A stretch of 12,671 bases of DNA from Ilumatobacteraceae bacterium (GTDB lineage: Bacteria; Actinomycetota; Acidimicrobiia; Acidimicrobiales; Ilumatobacteraceae): assembly GCA_030727685.1 (NCBI GenBank), contig JANRBC010000152.1, forward strand, positions 1 through 12,671. Reading direction: 5' to 3'. Within the stretch, counting starts at the first letter, position 1. Each line of letters opens with the position of its first letter. The position numbers were made by a program, and so were the translations under genes. The notes beneath the pieces are model-generated. The model was not told the DNA's origin, did not search any database, and saw nothing but the letters and a program-made list of their open reading frames with translations. This document shows, piece after piece, positions 6,906 through 12,671 of the stretch.

Positions 6906-8783
6906 ATGCAACGCCCATCGGGTGTAATACCTGAAACACCAGGTTCGTACCAATTTAAGGATGGTGCAGGCCGAGTGATTTACGTTGGCAAGGCCAACAA
7001 TTTGCGCGCCCGCATAAACAGTTATTTCGCGAAGGCCGACAGTTTGCATCCGCGAACAAACAACATGGTTGAAGCGGCGCAAAGTGTCGAGTGGATAGAA
7101 GTGCGCAATGAAGTAGAGGCGCTGATTCTTGAGCACAGTCTGATTAATCGATATTCGCCGCGATTCAATATTCGCCTTCGAGACGACAAGAGTTACCCGT
7201 TTTTGGCTGTCACGATTGATGAGCAGTGGCCGCGGGCCATGGTGATGCGAGGTCGAAAGCGCAAAGGTACAAAATATTTCGGTCCATATCCTCACCCGTG
7301 GGCAATTCACGAGACACTCGACTTGTTGTTGAAGACGTTTCCGATTCGCACATGTTCATCTGCGACGTTCAAACAGCACGAGAGACTTGGAAGACCGTGT
7401 TTGTTGTTTCATATTGAAAAGTGTTCAGGCCCATGTGTTGGGTCGGTGACCGCCGAAACTTACAGCAATTTGGTTAATGATTTTCTGCAAGTCATGGATG
7501 GCGAAAGTGATGCTGTTGTCTCGCGGCTTGAAGGGCAAATGTCCGAAAGTGCTCGTTCGCAAGACTTTGAACGTGCGGCAAAATTTCGAGATCAACTCGA
7601 AGCGATCAAACTTGCTCTTGAGCGCCAGCAAATGGTCGGAGAGCGTGATGAAGATCTCGACATAATTGGTATTGCTGAAGACGAGTTTGAGGCTGCAGTT
7701 CAGATTTTTTATGTACGAAAAGGCCGAGTTGTCGGGCGCAAAGGTTTTATTGTCGACAAAGTTGAAGACGTTACAAGTTCGGGTTTGGCAGCGCTCGTGG
7801 TTGAACGACTCTATGACGATGCTCCAATTTTGGGTCTGCCAAAGATCGTGGTGTTGCCGATTGAACCAGACCGCAAAGAACTTTTAGAGCAGTGGCTAAC
7901 ACAGACCAAGAGCACCAAAGTTGAAATTCGAGTGCCCCATCGGGGCGACAAGCGTGAGTTGCACGAGTTGGTGACACTGAATGCCAAACAAGAACTAAAT
8001 CGCCACCGTCTTCGTCGCGCAGCAGACCACACAGCGCGATCGCGTGCATTAAGCGAATTGCAAGACTTGCTCGGTTTGCCCGAGGCGCCACTTCGTATCG
8101 AGTGCTATGACATGGCGCATCTGCAAGGCACCGATTATGTGGGCTCGATGGTTGTGCTCGAAGATGGTTTACCCCTCAAGCGTGATTATCGAAGATTCAA
8201 GATCAAGAGCGGACAAGGCAACGATGACTATGCGGCGATGCGCGAGGTACTCACCCGACGTCTCAGCGCTTATATAAAGGAACGCGACCAACCAGTAAAT
8301 GAGCGCGGTGAACGACCCGGCAAATTTTCTTATGCACCGCAACTTCTATTGGTTGATGGTGGCAAAGGTCAGTTGAGTGTCGCTGAGCAGGTTGTTCGCG
8401 AACTTGGCCTTGAGCATGAGATACCTGTTGCGTCGCTGGCGAAAAAGCTCGAAGAAGTTTTTATTCCGGGTCGAAGTGAGCCAGTAGAGGTGCCGCGAGG
8501 AAGTGATGCGCTGTTTATGTTGCAAGTGATTCGTGACGAGGCGCACAGGTTTGCCAATCGATTTCATCGCGAACTGCGGGGTAAGCGCATGACTAAAAGC
8601 GAACTCGACGGCATCTCAGGACTCGGACCTGCGAGGACAAAGAAACTTGTCGCTGCGCTTGGCGGAGTAAAGGAAGTCAAGAAAGCCACTCGCGAACAGC
8701 TATCTGATTTGAAATGGCTGCCCAAAAGTACGGCTGACGCCGTGTACGAGCATTTTCATTCAACGCCGAATAACGAGACCTAG
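6906..8783 (+). CDS. uvrC: Excinuclease ABC subunit C
   Basis: Dual nuclease of excision repair: the N-terminal domain cuts 3' of the lesion and the C-terminal domain 5'. The 625-residue protein is full length. It has a GIY-YIG domain (about 10-95) with PGSYQF, VIYVGKA, Glu76 and Asn88 in place. A four-cysteine set at C150, C165, C173 and C177 has the spacing of the iron-sulfur ligands described for E. coli UvrC. A UVR motif for UvrB contact lies at about 203-238. The RNase H-like nuclease has Asp402 in ECYDMAH, Asp484 in LVDGGKGQL and His547 in RDEAHRFA. Tandem helix-hairpin-helix DNA-binding motifs lie at about 565-618. The ATG is nine bases after the uvrA stop and has no Shine-Dalgarno sequence, which suggests coupled or re-initiated translation within a uvr operon. 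Confidence 0.97.
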   Translation: MQRPSGVIPETPGSYQFKDGAGRVIYVGKANNLRARINSYFAKADSLHPRTNNMVEAAQSVEWIEVRNEVEALILEHSLINRYSPRFNIRLRDDKSYPFLAVTIDEQWPRAMVMRGRKRKGTKYFGPYPHPWAIHETLDLLLKTFPIRTCSSATFKQHERLGRPCLLFHIEKCSGPCVGSVTAETYSNLVNDFLQVMDGESDAVVSRLEGQMSESARSQDFERAAKFRDQLEAIKLALERQQMVGERDEDLDIIGIAEDEFEAAVQIFYVRKGRVVGRKGFIVDKVEDVTSSGLAALVVERLYDDAPILGLPKIVVLPIEPDRKELLEQWLTQTKSTKVEIRVPHRGDKRELHELVTLNAKQELNRHRLRRAADHTARSRALSELQDLLGLPEAPLRIECYDMAHLQGTDYVGSMVVLEDGLPLKRDYRRFKIKSGQGNDDYAAMREVLTRRLSAYIKERDQPVNERGERPGKFSYAPQLLLVDGGKGQLSVAEQVVRELGLEHEIPVASLAKKLEEVFIPGRSEPVEVPRGSDALFMLQVIRDEAHRFANRFHRELRGKRMTKSELDGISGLGPARTKKLVAALGGVKEVKKATREQLSDLKWLPKSTADAVYEHFHSTPNNET

Positions 8784-8791
8784 GTAGCCTG
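8784..8791 (+). promoter_or_regulatory. Candidate -10 element for leaderless rapZ transcript
   Basis: GTAGCCTG, identical to the 8-mer before uvrA, begins one base after the uvrC stop codon. Its TAGCCT hexamer (8785-8790) lies eight bases before the GTG start at 8799, consistent with transcription starting at or next to the start codon. The gap has no Shine-Dalgarno sequence and no clear -35 element. Confidence 0.4.
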
Positions 8792-8798
8792 ATTAGCA

Positions 8799-9650
8799 GT
8801 GGCTGACATTCTTTTAATTGCGGGCCTTTCTGGAGCAGGGCGGTCTCAGGCTGCAGACGATTTAGAAGATCTGGGTTGGTTCGTTGTCGACAATATGCCA
8901 ACTGAGTTGATTGACAAGGTCGTGGAGATTGCGGCGGCAGGTGAGTCATTATCGAAGTTGGCCCTTGTGGTCGGCACACCGACTGCTCAAGTTGGTGCGA
9001 TTGCTGTTCTGAAACGCATGCGTACCTCTGGGCATCGAGTTCGAATGTTGTTCTTGGACGCCACGAACACCGAACTGATTAAGCGCTATGGCGCAACGAG
9101 ACGTAAGCATCCTCTTGCCGAACGAAACTCAGGTGTTGAAGAAGCCATCGCCAAAGAACGTTCGATGCTTGAGCCTGTTAAGGCCGAAGCAGATCTAGTC
9201 ATTGATACGACGAACCTCACTATTCATCAGTTGAAGTCACAGTTGGGTGACTTGTTCACTCAGGACGGTGTACTTGATGCAATGCAAGTATCAGTCGTCT
9301 CATTTGGATACAAACACGGCTTACCACTTGATGTTGATCTCGTATTTGATGTGAGGTTTTTGCCGAACCCGCATTGGGACGAGAACCTTCGACCACTTTC
9401 AGGGCTTGACGAGCCGGTGCGAACTTATGTGATGGCTCGAGAAAACTCAACTAGATTTCTCGATCAACTTTCGCAGATGTTGAATTTGCTTTTGCCGGCT
9501 TACAAAGATGAGGGGAAGAGTTATCTGACGGTGGCCATCGGATGTACAGGCGGTCGTCATCGTTCGGTTGTTATCGCTGAGCAGTTGAAAAACTGGTTGA
9601 TTCAAAGTGGCCAGAATCCGCGAGTGACACATCGCGACATTTCTCGTTAA
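8799..9650 (+). CDS. rapZ: RapZ/YvcJ-family nucleotide-binding protein
   Basis: P-loop protein of the RapZ (YvcJ) family, which binds ATP and GTP. In E. coli RapZ is an RNA-binding adaptor controlling glucosamine-6-phosphate synthase through small RNAs; the role in actinobacteria is not settled, so only the family is firmly assigned. The 283-residue product has Walker A GLSGAGRS (9-16), with Arg at the usual Lys position. It also has EDLGWFVVDNMP (23-34), LFLDATNTELIKRY (84-97) followed by TRRKHPL (100-106), and a Walker B-like VIDTT (134-138). SFGYKHGLP (168-176), VRFLPNPHW (185-193) and GCTGGRHRS (248-256) complete the pattern. The start is GTG. It sits between uvrC and gap; the yvcK and whiA genes expected downstream in actinobacteria are missing. 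Confidence 0.94.
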   Translation: MADILLIAGLSGAGRSQAADDLEDLGWFVVDNMPTELIDKVVEIAAAGESLSKLALVVGTPTAQVGAIAVLKRMRTSGHRVRMLFLDATNTELIKRYGATRRKHPLAERNSGVEEAIAKERSMLEPVKAEADLVIDTTNLTIHQLKSQLGDLFTQDGVLDAMQVSVVSFGYKHGLPLDVDLVFDVRFLPNPHWDENLRPLSGLDEPVRTYVMARENSTRFLDQLSQMLNLLLPAYKDEGKSYLTVAIGCTGGRHRSVVIAEQLKNWLIQSGQNPRVTHRDISR

Positions 9651-9653
9651 AAC

Positions 9654-9675
9654 CTCGATCTGACTAAGATTCGAG
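9654..9675. promoter_or_regulatory. Imperfect palindrome and -10-like hexamer before gap
   Basis: The 26-base gap between rapZ and gap contains CTCGATCT (9654-9661), which pairs with AGA plus TCGAG (9667-9669 and 9671-9675) with one bulged T at 9670, giving an 8-bp stem around a 5-base loop. TAAGAT at 9665-9670, inside this structure, fits TANNNT and lies six bases before the ATG. The element could be an operator over a leaderless promoter, or a hairpin on read-through mRNA. There is no Shine-Dalgarno sequence. The function is inferred. Confidence 0.35.
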
Positions 9676-9676
9676 C

Positions 9677-10687
9677 ATGACAACACGAGTTGGAATTAAT
9701 GGTTTTGGTCGCATCGGACGAAATTTTTATCGAGCAGTGAAGCAATCGGGTGCTGATATTGAGATAGTCGCAGTGAACGACCTTGGCGCTATCAAGACGA
9801 TGGCTCATTTGTTGAAGTATGACTCGGTGCTCGGAGTATTGCCAAACAAGATCGAAGCAACCGATGAAGGCATCAGTATTGATTCGAAAATTCTTAAGGT
9901 GTTATCAAAGCGTGACCCAAAAGATTTGGGCTGGGGATCACTCGGGGTGGACGTCGTAATTGAGTCGACTGGTTTTTTTACTGATCGCGACAAAGCTGCA
10001 GCCCACCTAGAAGCGGGCGCGAAGTGCGTAGTTGTGTCTGCGCCTGCGACAAATGCAGATGCCACCTTTGTTTACGGTGTAAATCACAAAGACTTTGACC
10101 CCAAAAAGCATCAGGTGGTTTCTAACGCGAGTTGCACGACCAACTGCTTTGTGCCACTAGTCAAAGTCTTGGACGATGCATTCGGTGTAGAGAATGGCCT
10201 AATGACAACTATTCATGCGTATACCGGCGATCAGTCAATCGTTGATGGTCCTCATAGTGATTTGCGTCGAGCGAGAGCGGCGGCGATAAATATTATTCCG
10301 ACTAGTACCGGTGCTGCTCGAGCAACGAGCCTTGTTATGCAATCTATGAGAGGCAAACTTGACGGAACTTCGCTACGCGTGCCTGTGCCGACCGGCTCGA
10401 TAACCGACTTTGTAGCCAATCTCAAAAAACCTGCGACAGTTGACGAAATTAATGCAGCCTTCAAAGCAGCCGCCGACGGTTCGCTAAAAGGAATTCTTGA
10501 ATATTGCAGCGATCCGATTGTGTCAAGTGATGTTGTGACGAACCCTCATAGTTGTGTTTTTGATAAAGATTTGACGATGAGCATGGGCTCGCTCGTCAAA
10601 GTTTTGGGCTGGTACGACAACGAATGGGGTTACTCGAATCGATTAGTAGATATGACTGCATTCATTGGGGCTGCACTTAGTCGCTAA
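9677..10687 (+). CDS. gap: Glyceraldehyde-3-phosphate dehydrogenase, type I
   Basis: Glycolytic enzyme converting glyceraldehyde-3-phosphate, phosphate and NAD+ to 1,3-bisphosphoglycerate in the cytosol. The 336-residue protein has the Rossmann motif NGFGRIGR (8-15). AVNDL (32-36) carries the Asp that marks NAD preference. The active site SNASCTTNC (149-157) has catalytic Cys153, with His180 as base in the TTIHAYTGDQ segment. NIIPTSTGAAR (205-215), LRVPVPTGS (233-241) and YDNEWGYSNR (313-322) complete the pattern. Length is normal, with no missing key residues. The ATG at 9677 is placed so that VGINGFGRIGR falls at the N-terminus as usual. It heads the gap-pgk-tpiA cluster; pgk begins on the base after its stop codon. 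Confidence 0.97.
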   Translation: MTTRVGINGFGRIGRNFYRAVKQSGADIEIVAVNDLGAIKTMAHLLKYDSVLGVLPNKIEATDEGISIDSKILKVLSKRDPKDLGWGSLGVDVVIESTGFFTDRDKAAAHLEAGAKCVVVSAPATNADATFVYGVNHKDFDPKKHQVVSNASCTTNCFVPLVKVLDDAFGVENGLMTTIHAYTGDQSIVDGPHSDLRRARAAAINIIPTSTGAARATSLVMQSMRGKLDGTSLRVPVPTGSITDFVANLKKPATVDEINAAFKAAADGSLKGILEYCSDPIVSSDVVTNPHSCVFDKDLTMSMGSLVKVLGWYDNEWGYSNRLVDMTAFIGAALSR

Positions 10688-11797
10688 ATGATTGCGCATC
10701 TAGAAGATCTTGGTGACTTGCACGGCAAGACCGTGCTCGTTCGCACTGATTTCAATGTGCCGATGTCGGGGCCAGACGACAATCGAATGATCGTTGATGA
10801 TTTTCGAATTCGAAGTTCTCTTGAAACTTTAAATTGGCTGACAACTAGAGGCGCCAAGGTTATTTGCGCAACCCATCTTGGACGCCCAAAAGGTAAGCCA
10901 GTTGCAAAGTATTCGCTTGACCCAATTCGTAAGAGGCTTAACGAACTTGCGCCAGATGTGACTCTTCTTGAAAACTTGCGCTTCGATGAGGGAGAAGAGT
11001 CAAATGACGCGAAGTTTGTTGAAAAACTAATTCAAGGAATAGACGTTTATGTCAATGATGCATTTGGTGCAACACATCGTGCGCACGCATCGATCGTTGG
11101 TCCACCAAAGTCGCTTCCGTCTGCGGCTGGTCGATTGTTGCAGCGAGAACTTGAAGTCTTAGATCAAATGCGCTCTAGTCCGAAACGTCCGTTTGTTGCA
11201 GTTCTCGGAGGGGCAAAGATCAGCGACAAATTAGGAGTCATTGAGGCCTTGATGAAAGTTGTCGACGAACTCGTTATCGGGGGTGGAATGTGTTTCACCT
11301 TTCTTGCGGCAAAAAATCTGCCAATCGGAGATTCGCTTTGTGAGCGAGACCAGATTGATGCATGCAGAAAGTTGATGTCTGGCGAAACACCCATTCATCT
11401 GCCTGAAGATATTGTCGGTCTTGATAGTCGCGGTGATTTTGCGACTTTTGGTGTGCGACTGCCTGACGGTGCAAAAGGACTGGATATCGGGCCGGGTAGC
11501 GCTGCGGCTTTCGCCGACATAATTATGGGTGCCCGAAGCGTTTTTTGGAATGGGCCAATGGGAATGTTTGAAGACAGCCGATTTGCATCTGGCACACGAA
11601 CTGTCGCACAAGCAATGGCCGACACAAAAGCTTTCACAGTTGTGGGCGGCGGCGACTCGGCAGCAGCACTAGCGCAGTTCAAGTTAGAAAGCGAAGTGGA
11701 CCATGTCTCAACTGGCGGCGGAGCATCATTAGAGTTTCTTGAGCTTGGCGACTTGCCGGGCCTTGTCGCCTTAAGAGGAGCACCAAATGTCAAATGA
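10688..11797 (+). CDS. pgk: Phosphoglycerate kinase (short form)
   Basis: Transfers phosphate from 1,3-bisphosphoglycerate to ADP, the first ATP-yielding step of glycolysis. It has RTDFNVP (19-25), the phosphoglycerate-binding Arg40 in DDFRIR, THLGRP (62-67), LLENLRF (93-99) and AFGATHRAHAS (125-135). GGAKISDKL (174-182), the nucleotide-site GPMGMFE (289-295), GGGDSAAA (320-327) and STGGGASLEF (341-350) cover the C-terminal domain. At 369 residues it is shorter than the usual 385-400. Much of the difference lies between SLDPIRKRLNEL (76-87) and LLENLRF, where typical Pgk proteins have about 20 more residues. The substrate and nucleotide motifs are intact and the frame is open throughout, so this looks like a genuine short variant and not a broken gene. 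TAA of gap abuts ATG here with no ribosome binding site, suggesting re-initiation by the same ribosomes. Confidence 0.95.
   Translation: MIAHLEDLGDLHGKTVLVRTDFNVPMSGPDDNRMIVDDFRIRSSLETLNWLTTRGAKVICATHLGRPKGKPVAKYSLDPIRKRLNELAPDVTLLENLRFDEGEESNDAKFVEKLIQGIDVYVNDAFGATHRAHASIVGPPKSLPSAAGRLLQRELEVLDQMRSSPKRPFVAVLGGAKISDKLGVIEALMKVVDELVIGGGMCFTFLAAKNLPIGDSLCERDQIDACRKLMSGETPIHLPEDIVGLDSRGDFATFGVRLPDGAKGLDIGPGSAAAFADIIMGARSVFWNGPMGMFEDSRFASGTRTVAQAMADTKAFTVVGGGDSAAALAQFKLESEVDHVSTGGGASLEFLELGDLPGLVALRGAPNVK
11773..11780 (+). promoter_or_regulatory. Strong ribosome binding site for tpiA inside pgk
   Basis: AAGAGGAG ends six bases before the tpiA ATG at 11787 and lies within the last codons of pgk. 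It fixes the tpiA start at 11787. Among the nine complete genes it is the only clear purine-rich Shine-Dalgarno sequence. Confidence 0.85.
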
Positions 11798-12572
11798 GAC
11801 TCGCAAGCCGATAATCAGCGGCAATTGGAAAATGAACCATAATCACTTTGAAGCGATTCAAAGTGTGCAGAAACTTGCATACCTTTTAACCAAAGATGAC
11901 TTCGCCGCGGTCGATGTGACGATACACCCACCATTCACAGATTTGCGGAGTGTGCAAACTTTGATCGATGCAGATGAACTTAAATTCATACTTGGCGCAC
12001 AGCACTGTCATGAGTCAGACTCTGGCGCGTTTACAGGCGAAGTCTCTGCGGCGTTTCTGGCAAAGCTGAATGTTAATTATGTGATCGTCGGCCACAGTGA
12101 GCGACGTGAAATCTTTGGCGAAACTAGTGAACTAGTTCAAAGCAAGATTGTCGCAATTCAAAAAAACAAAATGACGCCGATCATTTGTGTGGGTGAAACT
12201 TTGGCCGAGCGTGAGGCAGGTAAGACTTATGACAAAGTTTTGGGACAGTTACGAAGCGCGTTAGAAAAACGTTCGCATGAGCAAATTAAGTCAATGGTGA
12301 TCGCATACGAACCAATTTGGGCAATCGGAACAGGAAAAACCGCAACAGCAGACGACGCTCAACGAGTGATAAGTGCGATCCGTGAAGAGATCGCCAAGAT
12401 CAGTTCTGCGACTGTTGCAAGTTCAGTTCGATTGCAATATGGCGGCAGCGTAAAAGCGAGCAACATTTCTGAGATCATGTCGCAGCCCGATATCGACGGG
12501 GTACTGGTCGGCGGTGCCAGCCTTGATTCGGCCGAATTCGCCCGTATTTGTCAGTATCGCCTGCGACCGTAA
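11787..12572 (+). CDS. tpiA: Triosephosphate isomerase
   Basis: TIM-barrel enzyme interconverting dihydroxyacetone phosphate and glyceraldehyde-3-phosphate, acting just before Gap in glycolysis. The 261-residue protein has GNWKMN (12-17) with Asn13 and Lys15, and catalytic His103 in VGHSERR (101-107). Catalytic Glu175 lies in AYEPIWAIGTG (173-183), where the mobile phosphate-gripping loop begins, and YGGSV (218-222) and GVLVGGASL (238-246) bind phosphate. All are intact and the length is typical. The start overlaps the end of pgk by 11 bases in a different frame and has a strong ribosome binding site. Placement after gap and pgk makes a three-enzyme lower-glycolysis cluster, probably one transcript. 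secG, a frequent next gene in actinobacteria, is not recognisable in the visible sequence. Confidence 0.97.
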   Translation: MSNETRKPIISGNWKMNHNHFEAIQSVQKLAYLLTKDDFAAVDVTIHPPFTDLRSVQTLIDADELKFILGAQHCHESDSGAFTGEVSAAFLAKLNVNYVIVGHSERREIFGETSELVQSKIVAIQKNKMTPIICVGETLAEREAGKTYDKVLGQLRSALEKRSHEQIKSMVIAYEPIWAIGTGKTATADDAQRVISAIREEIAKISSATVASSVRLQYGGSVKASNISEIMSQPDIDGVLVGGASLDSAEFARICQYRLRP

Positions 12573-12593
12573 ATACCTAGTGACGGGAGACAC

Positions 12594-12602
12594 TGGTACA
12601 CT
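12594..12602 (+). promoter_or_regulatory. Candidate extended -10 promoter for the next gene
   Basis: TGGTACACT combines a TG extension with TACACT (12597-12602), which fits the TANNNT -10 form. It would start RNA near 12609, just before the hairpin and about 50 bases before the next GTG. No -35 element is convincing at the right distance. It lies in the largest gap of the window. Confidence 0.35.
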
Positions 12603-12611
12603 TTGACCCAC

Positions 12612-12632
12612 TAGAAGCCGTTCTGGCTTCTA
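12612..12632 (+). other. Perfect 8-bp stem-loop between tpiA and next gene
   Basis: TAGAAGCC (12612-12619) and GGCTTCTA (12625-12632) pair completely around the 5-base loop GTTCT. The stem is about 40 bases after the tpiA stop. The following bases are ACCTAATTCG with no run of T, so it is not a textbook intrinsic terminator. It could be a weak or U-less terminator for the glycolytic operon, a 3'-end stabilising hairpin, or a 5' leader structure for the next gene, since it lies between a promoter-like element and a ribosome binding site. Confidence 0.6.
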
Positions 12633-12643
12633 CCTAATTCGAC

Positions 12644-12650
12644 GGGGAGG
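12644..12650 (+). promoter_or_regulatory. Strong ribosome binding site of the next gene
   Basis: GGGGAGG ends seven bases before the GTG at 12658, an ideal Shine-Dalgarno sequence and spacing. It supports calling a new gene at the right edge. Confidence 0.7.
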
Positions 12651-12657
12651 TCGGAGA

Positions 12658-12671
12658 GTGAGAAAAACCAC
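12658..12671 (+). CDS. Start of an unidentified gene, cut by window edge
   Basis: Only GTG and the codons for Arg, Lys, Thr plus two bases are visible before the window ends. The start is supported by the well-placed GGGGAGG ribosome binding site and by the promoter-like element upstream. The basic N-terminus (M-R-K-T) would suit a signal peptide or membrane protein, but four residues cannot identify a product. It does not look like the usual start of SecG, the common gene after tpiA in actinobacteria. Confidence 0.5.

Noticed and set aside
6837..7310. A 157-codon open frame on the minus strand across the uvrA-uvrC junction
   Set aside because: It is antisense to clearly conserved UvrA and UvrC coding sequence, has no recognisable domain, and is explained by codon bias of the real genes. 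The same holds for the other minus-strand frames in the window.
8823..8846. Arg instead of Lys in the RapZ P-loop (GLSGAGRS)
   Set aside because: It looked like a damaged nucleotide site, but this form is usual for actinobacterial RapZ.
1..12671. Mobile elements, CRISPR arrays, tRNA genes, toxin-antitoxin or defence genes
   Set aside because: Nothing of these kinds is visible; nearly all of the window is conserved housekeeping coding sequence with very short gaps.

Overview
This is a compact, one-direction stretch of core bacterial chromosome. It holds nine complete protein genes, all on the + strand, plus the first codons of a tenth at the right edge. The gene order is rpsA, coaE, uvrB, uvrA, uvrC, rapZ, gap, pgk, tpiA. 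Gaps between genes run from overlaps to about 35 bases until a roughly 85-base gap after tpiA. No stretch of 300 bases lacks a gene. I see no mobile elements, tRNA or rRNA genes, CRISPR, prophage or signs of transfer.

The organism is most likely an actinobacterium (Actinomycetota). The evidence is a four-domain ribosomal protein S1 next to coaE, a RapZ with an Arg in its P-loop (GLSGAGRS, the form I associate with actinobacteria), and rapZ close to gap-pgk-tpiA. The contiguous uvrB-uvrA-uvrC, the moderate GC (near half by eye), the tight spacing and the short Pgk make me favour a streamlined Acidimicrobiia-like lineage. That class-level call is inference.

By region: 1-1987 holds translation (rpsA, S1) and coenzyme A synthesis (coaE). 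From 1984 to 8783 lies the complete nucleotide excision repair set: UvrA and UvrB find damage, UvrC makes both cuts. From 8799 to 9650 is rapZ, a P-loop nucleotide-binding protein. From 9677 to 12572 are three consecutive lower-glycolysis enzymes, gap, pgk and tpiA, with pgk starting directly after the gap stop and tpiA starting inside pgk. After tpiA comes a short region with a promoter-like element, a perfect 8-bp hairpin, a strong ribosome binding site and a GTG start that runs off the window.

The main oddities are small. Most genes lack a Shine-Dalgarno sequence, and uvrA, rapZ and gap each have a TANNNT -10-like hexamer 6-8 bases before the start codon, as expected for leaderless transcripts; uvrA and rapZ share the 8-mer GTAGCCTG there. 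The yvcK and whiA genes usually found between rapZ and the glycolytic genes in actinobacteria are absent. Pgk lacks about 20 residues of its N-terminal domain. I found no convincing undescribed biological system; this is housekeeping DNA with some regulatory details worth checking.
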